Shown here in pieces: positions 6,803-15,553 of a DNA stretch of 39,823 bases; the first letter of the stretch is position 1; every line of letters begins with the position of its first letter. The translations under genes were made by a program, and so were the position numbers. This stretch comes from Marivita sp. GTDB lineage: Bacteria > Pseudomonadota > Alphaproteobacteria > Rhodobacterales > Rhodobacteraceae. The notes beneath the pieces are model-generated. The model searched no databases and was not told where the DNA came from. It was given only the letters and a program-made list of their open reading frames with translations. The stretch spans positions 1 to 39,823 of the forward strand of contig NZ_JAIPUT010000042.1 of NCBI RefSeq assembly GCF_020055635.1, given 5' to 3'.

Positions 6803-9313
6803 ATGGACATTGTTCTGATCACGACAGTCATCGCGTCGATGTTCCTGGTCATCGGGGTGGCAGAGCCGTTGGCGGCGCGGTTGCGACTGCCTTACAGCGT
6901 GATCCTGGCGAGCATCGGCATCCTGATCGGCGTCGGCGCGATCTTTTTCCTGCGTACCGAATATACCGATGCGCTCAATCCGGTGGCCGAGGCGATCCTG
7001 AACCTGCCGATCCGGTCGAACGTGTTCCTGTACGTCTTTCTGCCGACGCTGCTGTTTCAGGCGACGCTTGGCATGAACCTGCGCCGGATGCTCGACGATT
7101 GGGTGCCGATCCTGGTGCTTGCGGTTGTGGCGGTGGTGGTGGCGACGCTCAGCGTGGGTTATGCGCTTGCCTGGGCCTCTGCGCTGCCGCTTGCCGCCTG
7201 CCTGTTGATCGGGGCGATCGTGTCGACCACCGACCCGTCGGCGGTGGTCTCGATCTTCCGGTCGATCTCGGCACCGCGCCGGCTTGCGCGGATCATCGAA
7301 GGGGAAAGCCTGCTGAATGACGCCGCGGCGATTGCGCTGTTCGGGCTGTTCATGGGCTTCGTCATGCTGGGTGTGCCCGACCCCAAGCTCGGGGACGCTC
7401 TGGCCCGGTTCCCGCTGCTGATTTTCGGCGGGGCGCTGACCGGATGGCTGGCGGCGCGTATCGCCGTCTGGGTCATGGCGATGTTCAGCCGACACGAGCT
7501 TGCGCAAATCTCGATCTCCGTCGCGCTGCCTTACCTTGCCTATATCGGTGCGGAACAGAGCGTCGGGGCCTCCGGCGTGATCGCTGTGGTCGCGGCCGGG
7601 CTGACGCTGAACCTGACCGGGCCGGGGCGCCTGCCGCCGCAGGCATGGGCGAACCTGCGCGAACTTTGGGACGTGCTGGCGCATTGGGCCGGGGCGCTGA
7701 TCTTCATCCTTGCCGCGCTGCTGATTCCGCGGCTTCTGGAAGAGGTGCGCGTCGAGGATTTCCTGCTGGTCGGCGTGGTGATCCTCGCGGCCATCGCCGC
7801 ACGGGTGCTGATCCTTTTCGGTCTCTTGCCGATGCTGACCATGCTCAAGGTCTCGCCCTCTGTCGAACGGCCGTACCGGGTCGCCATCCTCTGGGGCGGC
7901 CTGCGCGGGGCGGTGACGCTGGCCCTGGCGCTCGCGGTCACGGAAAGCTTTCGCGTTCCCGACGGCATCCAGCGCCTCGTCGGCATCCTGGCGACAGGGT
8001 TCACGCTGTTCACGCTGATCGTGCAGGGCACGACGCTCCGTTGGATGATCCGCCGGTTGGGGCTCGACCGGCTTTCGCCGATAGATGAAGCGCTGTCGCG
8101 GCAGGTGGTGGCCGTCGCCTTGCAGACGGTCCGCGAGGACGTGGCGCGCACGACCGAGAATTACGAACTCGACCATGATATCGTCCGGTCCGAAGCCAAG
8201 CGGTTCGGCGAACGGCTGGAGGACGCCGTCAAGACGGCCGAGGACAGCGCGGATATCCAGGACCGCGACCGCATCACCCTGGGCCTGATCGCGCTGGCCG
8301 GGCATGAACGCGACACGATCCTTGTCCGGATGCGCGAGCGGACGATCTCGGCCCGGATGGCCGAACAGGTGCTGTCGGACGCCGATCGCCTGATCGAGGG
8401 GGCCCGCTCGGGCGGGCGCGGCGGCTACAATCGTGCGGCGCGGCGCAGCGTCGCCTACGGGCGGACTTTCCGTGCCGCGGGCCTGCTGCACAGCCGGTTG
8501 CGCCTGTCCGGACCCCTGGCCCGGATGACGGCGGACCGGTTCGAATTGCTCTTGTCGCAACGGCTGGTCCTGCGCGATCTGGGGGCCTTCATCGACAGCC
8601 GCATCCGCCGCATTCACGGCAGGCGGGTGGCGGACCTCTTGCGCGAGTCGCTGTCGCGCCGGATCGACACTGTCGAAACCGCCCTGGACGGGCTTCGCCT
8701 GCAATATCCCGGCTATGCCGAGGAGCTGGAACGCCGCTTCATCCGCCGCACCGCCCTGCGGCTGGAAGAGCGCGAATACGCGACCATGCGCGAGGACGGC
8801 CTCATCGGAGCCGAAGTCTACACCAAGCTGATGGCGGATCTCGATCTGCGCCGCGCGGCGGCCGAGGAGCGCCCCCAGCTTGACATCGCGCTGCAACGCA
8901 TCGAGCTGGTGCGCCAGTTTCCGCTGTTCTCGGCCCTGGAAGAGCCGGTTCTGAAACGGCTGGGCCGCGTGCTCAAGACGCGATACGTGAATGCCGGCGA
9001 TATCGTCATCCGCAAGGACGGCACCGCGAAAAGCGTGTTCTTCATCGCATCGGGTGCGGCCGAAGTCGAAACCGCCGGCCAGACCTGGCGGCTCGGGCGC
9101 GGAGAGATGTTTGGCCAGATGGCGATCCTGATGAACCGGACGCGCAGGACCGAAGTGCGCGCAATTGCGCCGTCGACCCTGCTTGAACTGGACGAACTGC
9201 GGTTCCGTCGATTGCTGGACCGAAGCGCGGCGCTGAAGGACGCGGTGCGCGCCAGTGCCGAAAAGCGCGGGATCGAACCGGCGGACTTGTTCGCTGACCA
9301 GAATGCCGGCTGA
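6803..9313 (+). CDS. Na+/H+ antiporter (CPA1/NhaP type) with C-terminal cyclic nucleotide-binding domain
   Basis: 836 aa. The N-terminal ~410 residues form about 12 membrane helices of a cation:proton antiporter. They include GAIVSTTDPSAVVSIF and EGESLLNDAAAIALFG, which carry the conserved acidic residues (TDP; ES..ND), and WGGLRGAVTLALAL. A ~290-residue charged, helical cytoplasmic stretch follows (about 420-710). The final ~120 residues are a cyclic nucleotide-binding fold, from FPLFSALEEPVLKRLG through GDIVIRKDG, FFIASGAAEVE and GRGEMFGQMAIL to RTEVRA. It should exchange Na+ (or K+) for H+ at the inner membrane under control of the tail. ATG 6803 is chosen because MDIVLITTVIASMFLVIG begins the first helix; the frame extends to 6656 without support. 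The ribosome binding site is weak. Confidence 0.88.
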   Translation: MDIVLITTVIASMFLVIGVAEPLAARLRLPYSVILASIGILIGVGAIFFLRTEYTDALNPVAEAILNLPIRSNVFLYVFLPTLLFQATLGMNLRRMLDDWVPILVLAVVAVVVATLSVGYALAWASALPLAACLLIGAIVSTTDPSAVVSIFRSISAPRRLARIIEGESLLNDAAAIALFGLFMGFVMLGVPDPKLGDALARFPLLIFGGALTGWLAARIAVWVMAMFSRHELAQISISVALPYLAYIGAEQSVGASGVIAVVAAGLTLNLTGPGRLPPQAWANLRELWDVLAHWAGALIFILAALLIPRLLEEVRVEDFLLVGVVILAAIAARVLILFGLLPMLTMLKVSPSVERPYRVAILWGGLRGAVTLALALAVTESFRVPDGIQRLVGILATGFTLFTLIVQGTTLRWMIRRLGLDRLSPIDEALSRQVVAVALQTVREDVARTTENYELDHDIVRSEAKRFGERLEDAVKTAEDSADIQDRDRITLGLIALAGHERDTILVRMRERTISARMAEQVLSDADRLIEGARSGGRGGYNRAARRSVAYGRTFRAAGLLHSRLRLSGPLARMTADRFELLLSQRLVLRDLGAFIDSRIRRIHGRRVADLLRESLSRRIDTVETALDGLRLQYPGYAEELERRFIRRTALRLEEREYATMREDGLIGAEVYTKLMADLDLRRAAAEERPQLDIALQRIELVRQFPLFSALEEPVLKRLGRVLKTRYVNAGDIVIRKDGTAKSVFFIASGAAEVETAGQTWRLGRGEMFGQMAILMNRTRRTEVRAIAPSTLLELDELRFRRLLDRSAALKDAVRASAEKRGIEPADLFADQNAG

Positions 9314-9351
9314 GCTTTCGGGCTTCGTGTTCGCACCAACAGCCCGCTTGT

Positions 9352-10590
9352 TCAGGCGAGGGGCGGTGCACAGCGCCAGCCGGGCAACCGAAGTTCCACC
9401 AGCGCCCGTGCGCCTTCCCTGCCGCTTTGCAACCAGCCGCCGTGAAGCTGAACGATCCGCTTCGCGAGCGGCAGGCCCAGGCCGAGGCCGCTTTTCTGCC
9501 GCGTGTCGACGTCGGATCCGATCATGAACGGGCGGTCGGCCTTCTCGATCTGGTCCGCGCGCGGGCCATCCCCGTCGTCATAGACCGCCATGCTGAGTGT
9601 TCCGTCATCACACCGGCGGGCAGACACCTCGATCGCGCCCTCGCCATGTGTCACGGCATTCGTGATCAGCGCGGTAAGCGCGATAGAAAGCTGTTCGCCA
9701 TCACCTCGGACGATCGAAACGTCCTTCGCGCAGAATGTCGAGATCGCCCTGTCTGACGCCTGCGCGATCGGCCCTATCGGGGTGGCGGCGGCGCTGAGCA
9801 GGTCGTTGCAGACAATCGATTCCTCTGCGAGAACAAGCTCTCCACTATCGAGATTGCTGAACCGGATCACGTGCTCGATCAGGTGATGCAGGTGACGTCC
9901 CGAAGCGGAAATCGCGTCGACCATCCGCTGTTCGGTCGCGCCTTCGACGCGGGCGCGCAGCAAAAGAGCATTGCCCAGAAGAACGGTCAGCGGGGTGCGG
10001 AACTCGTGACCGACAAGGGACAGGAACTCTTTCTGCGCGTCGCTCTTGATACGCTCGCGCCTGTCCGTACGATCCGCATTCCGCTCGGCATAGAGGGTTT
10101 CGAGGTAGGCCGCGGTCTCGGCTGCCAGCTGCACAAGTTGGTCCAGCGTCTCCCGGGTGGGCGGCTCATGCGGCTGGGTATCAAGCGCACAGACACTGCC
10201 GACGCGAAATCCCGATGACAGGATGATCGGCGCGCCGACGTAAAACCGCACGCGAGGTTCCAGCATGACGGCAGGATGCGCCGCGAATTCCGGGTTCTTC
10301 AGAGTGTCGGCCAACACCAGCGGTTCGTTGGACATGATCGTGCGCGAGCAGATCGAATAGTCGCGCGGCGTGGCGTCGAGATCGATGCCGACCCGTGCGA
10401 GAAACCATTGATGTTCGGATTCGACCACGGACACCACAGCCGCCGGGCTTCCCAGAAGAACGCTGGCGCGGTCGGCGACGCGTTGTAGGACGGGATCGCC
10501 GTTTCTCGCTGGCCCGACGACCTCCCGCACCTCCTTCAGGCGCGCGTGCTCGTTGGAGGCGAAAGGAAATCTTACCGATGGCTTTTCCAT
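9352..10590 (-). CDS. GAF-domain sensor histidine kinase
   Basis: 412 aa, with no membrane helix, so it is a cytoplasmic sensor. Residues about 30-165 form a GAF domain (DPVLQRVADRASVLLG ... VSVVESEHQWFLARVG ... FYVGAPIILSSGFRVGSVCALD), of the type that precedes many HWE or HisKA kinases. A short coiled linker leads to the H box FLSLVGHEFRTPL with phospho-acceptor H195. The ATPase part has an N box (ALITNAVTHGEG), a G1 box (DDGDGP) and a G2 box (SGLGLGLPLAKRIV). No response regulator lies on either side, so it is an orphan in this window. The gene is convergent with the antiporter (38 bases between stops), so joint regulation is not implied. AAAGAG precedes the ATG. Confidence 0.88.
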   Translation of the reverse strand: MEKPSVRFPFASNEHARLKEVREVVGPARNGDPVLQRVADRASVLLGSPAAVVSVVESEHQWFLARVGIDLDATPRDYSICSRTIMSNEPLVLADTLKNPEFAAHPAVMLEPRVRFYVGAPIILSSGFRVGSVCALDTQPHEPPTRETLDQLVQLAAETAAYLETLYAERNADRTDRRERIKSDAQKEFLSLVGHEFRTPLTVLLGNALLLRARVEGATEQRMVDAISASGRHLHHLIEHVIRFSNLDSGELVLAEESIVCNDLLSAAATPIGPIAQASDRAISTFCAKDVSIVRGDGEQLSIALTALITNAVTHGEGAIEVSARRCDDGTLSMAVYDDGDGPRADQIEKADRPFMIGSDVDTRQKSGLGLGLPLAKRIVQLHGGWLQSGREGARALVELRLPGWRCAPPLA

Positions 10591-10749
10591 TCAACATGCT
10601 CTTTCCCGCCAGGGCCCCTGGCGTTTGACAAGCTGGCGGTGAAAACCGCTTTGGTCTGACGGAAAAATGAACGGGATCGCCGAATGGTTCCGAGTCGGCC
10701 CGACGCTTCGCGGTCGAGGACGGAAGGGTGCGGTCGTCCGGCCCCGCAA

Positions 10750-10785
10750 GGCCCGCGACGGGCCGCCGCCGGAGTGACGGCGGCC
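10750..10785. other. overlapping GC-rich hairpins between EF-hand and kinase genes
   Basis: GGCCCG (10750-10755) pairs with CGGGCC (10759-10764). GGCCGCCG (10761-10768) pairs with CGGCGGCC (10778-10785). The two share 10761-10764, so only one can form at a time. They lie downstream of the minus-strand EF-hand gene and upstream of the minus-strand kinase gene. No T-run follows; they may end or slow transcription. Confidence 0.35.
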
Positions 10786-10809
10786 TGCGCGTTGTGCCGA
10801 CAGGCGCGC

Positions 10810-11877
10810 TTACATCGGCTCGGGATAGCGGTAGAGAACCACCGGCTGTCCGACGTCATCGCCCGAGGACGCATCCTGAGCATCGGCCTGAGTATTGGCG
10901 TCTGCATTGGCTCCGGAACCGTCCCCGGAATCGGCCTCGGAATCGGCCCCGGAATCGGACTGTCTCGCGTCCCAGCGCCGCATCGACTCGCTTTCATATT
11001 CCTCGCGCGAGACGTCGCCGGATGCGTCCGTGTCCATCGCCGAGAACTCTGCGCGGGCCCGGTCGCGGATCTGCTGCGGAGAGCGATCGGTCGCTGTCCA
11101 TTCGTTGGCGTCGATGCTGCGGTTCTGGTCACGGTCGATCAGGATGAAGGCTTGCGCGGCACGGGCTGCGAAATCGTCCTGGGTCATCGTCATGCCGGGC
11201 GTGACAACGAGAATTCGTCCGATCATGTCTGAGGCGGCCTGGTTCATTGCATCCTGTTGCGCATCCTCGGTGCCGGCCGTTGTCGATGCCTCGGCAGAAT
11301 CGCTGCCGTCTGAGCCCTGATCGCTGCCGTTTTCCTGATCCGTGGCCATGTCCGTGTCCGAGCCGGTGTCCGTGTCCGAGCCGGTGTTCATGTCGCCGGA
11401 GGACGACGCATCGGCCGTGTCTTCCGTGTCGGCGGACTCCGTGTCCGAGTCCATGGCCGATTCCATGACTTCGACCTTCTGCTCTGGCGGATTCGGTCCC
11501 CAGCGCGCTTCGATGGCATCCTGGGTCGCGCTGGTGAATTCCTCCTGGCTGATCTCGCCATCGTCATTCCGGTCGAGCATCGCCATGTCGTCTTCGCCAA
11601 GCGTCTGCCGGACGTTGGATGCCTCTGTCCAGGCGCTGCGACACGAGGTGTATTCATCCATGCTGATGGTCCCGTCACCATCGGCATCGAGATCCGAGAA
11701 TTCGCTCTGCATGGCCACGTTGTGTTCGGCCGGGTTGACCATGCCGTCTTCGTTCATGTCGGCCATCACATAGCCAAGATCGCAATACCCCTGGTCGCCG
11801 TCGGATTGCGCCAGTGCCGCGGGGCCAAGACAGGCAAGCAGTCCGAACAAGGAGATTGAAGTTTTGTAACGTGTCAT
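10810..11877 (-). CDS. secreted EF-hand calcium-binding protein with acidic Ser/Asp/Thr-rich linkers
   Basis: 355 aa. A signal peptide covers residues 1-24 (MTRYKTSISLFGLLACLGPAALAQ), so it is exported. Three canonical EF loops lie in the N-terminal half: DMNEDGMVNPAE (40-51), DADGDGTISMDE (64-75) and DRNDDGEISQEE (102-113). Two follow in the second half: DRDQNRSIDANE, whose position 6 is Arg instead of Gly, and DTDASGDVSREE. A roughly 70-residue D/S/T/G linker separates the groups, and a second such stretch precedes the tail QPVVLYRYPEPM. The protein is strongly acidic. It probably binds Ca2+ in the periplasm or outside the cell; a further role is unknown. ATG 11877 has AGGGAAG in front. The longer frame to 11979 lacks a signal peptide and is rejected. 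Divergent from trigger factor. Confidence 0.85.
   Translation of the reverse strand: MTRYKTSISLFGLLACLGPAALAQSDGDQGYCDLGYVMADMNEDGMVNPAEHNVAMQSEFSDLDADGDGTISMDEYTSCRSAWTEASNVRQTLGEDDMAMLDRNDDGEISQEEFTSATQDAIEARWGPNPPEQKVEVMESAMDSDTESADTEDTADASSSGDMNTGSDTDTGSDTDMATDQENGSDQGSDGSDSAEASTTAGTEDAQQDAMNQAASDMIGRILVVTPGMTMTQDDFAARAAQAFILIDRDQNRSIDANEWTATDRSPQQIRDRARAEFSAMDTDASGDVSREEYESESMRRWDARQSDSGADSEADSGDGSGANADANTQADAQDASSGDDVGQPVVLYRYPEPM
10927..10958. repeat. 12-bp tandem repeat in the EF-hand gene
   Basis: GGAATCGGCCYC occurs at 10927-10938 and 10939-10950 with one difference, and a partial copy GGAATCGG follows at 10951-10958. It encodes part of the acidic DSGADSEADSG linker near the C-terminus, in frame, so changes in copy number would keep the reading frame. 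Confidence 0.7.
11351..11386. repeat. 18-bp perfect tandem duplication in the EF-hand gene
   Basis: TCCGTGTCCGAGCCGGTG is present twice head to tail (11351-11368 and 11369-11386). On the minus strand this encodes a repeated six-residue T/G/S/D unit in the central acidic linker. The copies are identical, which suggests a recent slippage event. Confidence 0.8.
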
Positions 11878-12157
11878 TGATGACTTCCCTTGTTGAGGCC
11901 GGCAGTGCCGGCGTTGACGGGAAGGGTGGCAAGTTTCCAGACGGGCCGCTCTTCCCACCCATCGAACGAAAATCGGCATATCGGAGTTCCGGTGCCTGTC
12001 CGCGCGGTCAGCCGATAGCTGCCGTCGGACCGGTTCTGCCGATGCCCCGCAGGGCCGCGCATTTCCGCTTGCGCCGCTCCGATCGCCCCACTAAGACGCG
12101 GTGGATTTTGACCGCCGCGGACGCCTCCGCGGCCCCTATGCAATGGATAAGGACGAC

Positions 12158-13492
12158 ATGCAGGTCACCGAGACACTCAACGACGGCCTCAAGCGCAGCT
12201 ACTCGATCACCGTATCGGCGGACGAGCTTGACGCGAAGGTCAACGAAAAGCTCAAGGAAGCGCAGCCCGAAATCGAGATGAAGGGTTTCCGCAAAGGCAA
12301 GGTGCCGATGCCGCTTCTCAAGAAGCAGTTCGGCCAGCGCCTGCTGGGCGAAGCGATGCAGGAAACCATCGACGGCGCGATGGCGCAGCATTTCGAAGAC
12401 AGCGGCGACCGCCCGGCACTTCAGCCCGAGGTCAAGATGACCAACGAGGACTGGAAAGAGGGCGACGACATCCAGGTCGACATGTCCTACGAGAAACTGC
12501 CCGAGATGCCCGAGGTCGACCTGTCGTCGCTCAAGCTCGAGAAGATGATCGTCAAGGCCGGGGACGAAGAAGTTGACGAGGCGCTCAAGAACCTCGCCGA
12601 GACCGCGCAGAACTTCAAGGAGCGCAAGAAGGGCTCCAAGGCCAAGGACGGCGATCAGGTCGTGATCGACTTCGTCGGCAAGGTCGATGGAGAGCCTTTC
12701 GAGGGCGGTGCGGCGGAAGACTATCCGCTGGTGCTGGGGTCCGGTTCGTTCATTCCCGGCTTCGAAGAGCAGCTGGTCGGCGTGAAGGCCGGTGAGGAAA
12801 AGAACGTCGAGGTCAAGTTCCCCGAAGAATACGGCGCCGAGAATCTGGCCGGCAAGGACGCGGTGTTCGAATGCACCATCAAGGAGGTCAAGGAACCCGT
12901 CGCCGCCGAGATCGACGACGAGCTGGCCACCAAGTTCGGTGCCGAGGATCTTGCCGCGCTCAAGGCGCAGATCGCCGAGCGCCTCGAGGTCGAATATGCC
13001 GGTGCCGCGCGTCAGGTGATGAAGCGCGACCTGCTTGATCAGCTGGACGAGAAAGTGTCCGTCGATCTGCCGCCGTCGCTGGTCGAGGCCGAAGCCAAGC
13101 AGATCGCCCACCAGCTTTGGCATGAGGAAAACCCCGAGGTCGAGGGCCACGATCACCCCGAGGTCGAACCGACCGACGAGCATGTCAAGCTGGCCGAGCG
13201 CCGCGTGAAGCTGGGCCTGTTGCTCGCCGAGCTGGGTCAGAAGGCCGAGGTCGAGGTGACCGATGCCGAGATGACGCAGGCGATCATGAACCAGGCACGG
13301 CAGTACCCGGGCCAGGAACGGGCCTTCTTCGACTTCGTGCGCCAGAACCAGCAGATGCAGCAGCAGCTGCGCGCGCCGATCTTCGAGGACAAGGTGGTCG
13401 ACCACGTGGCCGAGCAGGCCAACGTGACCGAAAAGGAAGTCTCGAAAGCCGATCTCGAGAAAGCCGTCGAAGCCCTGGACGACGAAGAATAA
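12158..13492 (+). CDS. tig: trigger factor, ribosome-associated chaperone and prolyl isomerase
   Basis: 444 aa, normal for the family. It binds near the ribosomal exit tunnel and shields emerging chains. The N-terminal ribosome-binding domain contains the signature [21 protein letters not shown] central FKBP-type PPIase domain runs from [21 protein letters not shown] through [14 protein letters not shown] to [10 protein letters not shown]. The helical C-terminal domain follows and ends in an acidic tail. ATG 12158 is preceded by AAGGAC at normal spacing and gives the usual alphaproteobacterial start MQVTETLN. An in-frame ATG at 12143 is possible but has no better signal. The gene is monocistronic: divergent from the EF-hand gene and closed by a strong terminator at 13516. 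In many bacteria clpP follows tig; here it does not. Confidence 0.95.
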   Translation: MQVTETLNDGLKRSYSITVSADELDAKVNEKLKEAQPEIEMKGFRKGKVPMPLLKKQFGQRLLGEAMQETIDGAMAQHFEDSGDRPALQPEVKMTNEDWKEGDDIQVDMSYEKLPEMPEVDLSSLKLEKMIVKAGDEEVDEALKNLAETAQNFKERKKGSKAKDGDQVVIDFVGKVDGEPFEGGAAEDYPLVLGSGSFIPGFEEQLVGVKAGEEKNVEVKFPEEYGAENLAGKDAVFECTIKEVKEPVAAEIDDELATKFGAEDLAALKAQIAERLEVEYAGAARQVMKRDLLDQLDEKVSVDLPPSLVEAEAKQIAHQLWHEENPEVEGHDHPEVEPTDEHVKLAERRVKLGLLLAELGQKAEVEVTDAEMTQAIMNQARQYPGQERAFFDFVRQNQQMQQQLRAPIFEDKVVDHVAEQANVTEKEVSKADLEKAVEALDDEE

Positions 13493-13515
13493 GCCCAGAC
13501 GGCTTGCAGAAATTC

Positions 13516-13544
13516 AAAGGCCGCCCGGTTGGGCGGCCTTTTAC
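13516..13544 (+). terminator. intrinsic terminator of trigger factor
   Basis: GGCCGCCC (13519-13526), loop GGTT, GGGCGGCC (13531-13538), then TTTT. The A-run before the stem also lets it work on the opposite strand. It starts 24 bases after the tig stop. Confidence 0.9.
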
Positions 13545-13610
13545 GTTTCGGGATCTCCCGTGACGACACGTCGGGACCCGCCCGGATCCCTGTGCCGCAG
13601 CCGTGTGCCG

Positions 13611-14753
13611 TTACATGTGCAGGTCGCCTGAATAGGTGATGTAGCGCGTGATCTCTTCTGGCAGCTCGGAAATGCCGAGGCCCGGTGCGTCCGATAGCCC
13701 GAGCATGTCGCGCGTGGCCGCGCCGCCCCAGGGGTCGAAGGCATCGCGCAAGGGGTTCGGGTTCACGTCGACCTCAAGCAGCCCGTCGCCGCCCGCAGCG
13801 GCCAGCAGGTGGGCCGAGGCGACAAGGCCGATGCCGCCGCCGAGGAAATGCGGACAGAACCGCAGACCGGCGTCGCGGATGGCCCGCGCGACCGGAAGAC
13901 ACCCGCTGAAGCCGCCCCATTTGGCAATGTCGGGTTGCACCACGCCGAACACGCCGGTGGCGATGGCATCGGCAAAACCGCCGGTGCCGGTGATGTTCTC
14001 GCCGCCCGCCAAGGGAAACGGGCTTTGATCCGCCAGCGCGCGCCAATGGCTGAGCGGCGCGTCAGCGGGCAGCGGTTCTTCGAGCCATCCCAGCGGAAGC
14101 TCTGCGCAGATGGCCAGAAACCGCTCCGCGTCTGGCAGGGCCCAGGCCTGGTTGGCGTCGGCACAAAGGGTTTCACCGGGGGTCAGACCGTCAACCGCGC
14201 GTGCCAGCAGGTTGGTGTCGCGCTCCATGTCGAAGCCGACCTTGACCTTGAAGGCAGCAAACCCCGAAGCGCGGCTGGCTGCGATCTGATCAGCGGCCTG
14301 CGCGATGGCGATTCCGCTGGCGTAGCAGGGGACAGCCATCTGCGCCTCGGAGGACAGGAAACGCGCAACCGGCAGCCCGGCTCGACGCGCTTGAAGATCG
14401 GTCATGGCGGTATCCAGACCCGCGATCACCTGGCGGAACGGTCCCCATTCGCCGCATTGCAGGGCGCGGATATGGGTGCGGTCCGTCAGCCTGGTAAAAA
14501 GGTCAGGCGCACCTTCGAAGGACTGATCCAGCAGGAGGTCGGCGAAATCCTCGATCACCAGCCGGGCGCGATGCTCGGCCCCGGCGGCAGGCCAGTTGGC
14601 AAAGATCTCGCCCCAGCCGAAGGCGCCGTCGCCGTCTTCGATCCGGATAAACACGGCAGGGCGATTGTGCATGACGCCAAACGATGTCGCCACCGGCAAG
14701 GTGATCGGTACACGGCAGGCAGAGACGGAAATTCGCTTGAGCGTGATCGGCAT
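13611..14753 (-). CDS. enolase-superfamily enzyme (mandelate racemase/muconate lactonizing type)
   Basis: 380 aa. Enolase-superfamily enzymes abstract the proton next to a carboxylate with a Mg2+-stabilised enolate. The capping domain is N-terminal. The barrel shows the KxK base motif (K169-V-K171 in FKVKVG) and metal ligands in CADANQAW (D199), WLEEP (E225) and AGGEN (E252). An Asp-His pair, QPDIAKWGG (D275) and CPHFLGGGIG (H302), is characteristic of the mandelate racemase subgroup, so dehydration or racemisation of a hydroxy acid or sugar acid is plausible. The substrate cannot be assigned. No ribosome binding site is evident before the ATG. No partner enzymes or transporter are adjacent: it lies between the tig terminator and the ribosomal protein operon terminator. 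Confidence 0.87.
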   Translation of the reverse strand: MPITLKRISVSACRVPITLPVATSFGVMHNRPAVFIRIEDGDGAFGWGEIFANWPAAGAEHRARLVIEDFADLLLDQSFEGAPDLFTRLTDRTHIRALQCGEWGPFRQVIAGLDTAMTDLQARRAGLPVARFLSSEAQMAVPCYASGIAIAQAADQIAASRASGFAAFKVKVGFDMERDTNLLARAVDGLTPGETLCADANQAWALPDAERFLAICAELPLGWLEEPLPADAPLSHWRALADQSPFPLAGGENITGTGGFADAIATGVFGVVQPDIAKWGGFSGCLPVARAIRDAGLRFCPHFLGGGIGLVASAHLLAAAGGDGLLEVDVNPNPLRDAFDPWGGAATRDMLGLSDAPGLGISELPEEITRYITYSGDLHM

Positions 14754-14835
14754 GGGCGCAAGACAGCAGGATACGCGCGCAAAGGCAAGCCGGCATGCGC
14801 GCGGCGCGGGCGTGACCGCGTGTCCGGGGAAACGA

Positions 14836-14865
14836 AAAAGGCCGCACCATAAAGCGCGGCCCTTT
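14836..14865 (-). terminator. intrinsic terminator of the rpsF-rpsR-rplI operon
   Basis: Read on the minus strand, a GGCCGC stem strand (14861-14856), a 10-base loop and GCGGCC (14845-14840) are followed directly by a run of T (14839-14835). It begins 23 bases after the rplI stop. Confidence 0.85.
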
Positions 14866-14887
14866 CCTCATGTCATGGCGAGACGAC

Positions 14888-15541
14888 TTACTTGTCGTCG
14901 TCCAGCTTCTCGTCCAGCTCGGCCTTTTCCTGCACCGCAGGCTGGTCCGTCGCTTGTTCGACTTCGGTTTCCAACTCGTCCAGCTGAGCGGCACCGAGAT
15001 CGTCGAACAGCTCCTGGATTTCGAATTCGGCCTGGGCTTCTTCCTCGGCGGCCAAATCCTGAATGGATTTGCCGGAGGCCTGAAGTTCGGCTTCCTCGGG
15101 AGAGCGGGCGACGTTCAGCTCGATGGTGACCATCACTTCGGGGTGCAGGTGCACCTCGACCTCGTGCAGACCAAGCGTCTTGATCGGCTGGCGGATGATG
15201 ACCTGCTTGCGGTCGATGGTGAACCCCTCGGCCGTGGCCACATCAGACGCGTCACGGGTGGTGACGGAACCGTAGAGGTTGCCCCCGTCCGACGCCTGAC
15301 GAATCACGATGAACTGCTGGCCACCAAGCTTGTCGGCCATCGCTTCGGCCTCTTTGCGGGTTTCCAGGTTCTGCGCCTCGAGCTGCGCTTTCTGAGTCTC
15401 GAACGACGCGATGTTCTCTTTCGAGGCGGTCAGCGCCTTGCCCTGCAGCAGCAGGTAGTTGCGCGCGAAGCCGGGCTTGACGTCGACGACGTCGCCCATC
15501 TGGCCAAGCTTGGCCACGCGTTCCAGAAGAATGACTTGCAT
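14888..15541 (-). CDS. rplI: 50S ribosomal protein L9 with long acidic C-terminal extension
   Basis: 217 aa. L9 binds 23S rRNA and reaches out from the large subunit. The first ~150 residues match the family: [31 protein letters not shown] at the N-terminus, the central helix, and a C-terminal domain with [16 protein letters not shown] and [17 protein letters not shown]. The usual length is near 150 residues. Here about 65 extra residues, very rich in Glu, Asp, Ala and Gln, follow (from about [13 protein letters not shown] to the end at LDEKLDDDK). It is the last gene of the operon, 12 bases after rpsR, and its GGAG overlaps the rpsR stop region. Confidence 0.96.
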   Translation of the reverse strand: MQVILLERVAKLGQMGDVVDVKPGFARNYLLLQGKALTASKENIASFETQKAQLEAQNLETRKEAEAMADKLGGQQFIVIRQASDGGNLYGSVTTRDASDVATAEGFTIDRKQVIIRQPIKTLGLHEVEVHLHPEVMVTIELNVARSPEEAELQASGKSIQDLAAEEEAQAEFEIQELFDDLGAAQLDELETEVEQATDQPAVQEKAELDEKLDDDK

Positions 15542-15553
15542 GTGCGTGTCTCC

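Noticed and set aside
6764-8896. 710-residue open frame on the minus strand
   Set aside because: It lies antisense to the antiporter gene, its translation is Arg/Gln/His/Asp-rich without any fold, and it follows from the codon bias of the real gene.
12115-12132. CCGCGG-N6-CCGCGG as a regulatory site ahead of trigger factor
   Set aside because: Each half is itself palindromic and very G+C-rich, so it is likely by chance in this composition, and no promoter elements fit around it.
12008-13405. 465-residue minus-strand open frame
   Set aside because: Antisense to trigger factor; Leu/Asp/His-rich translation with no recognised family.
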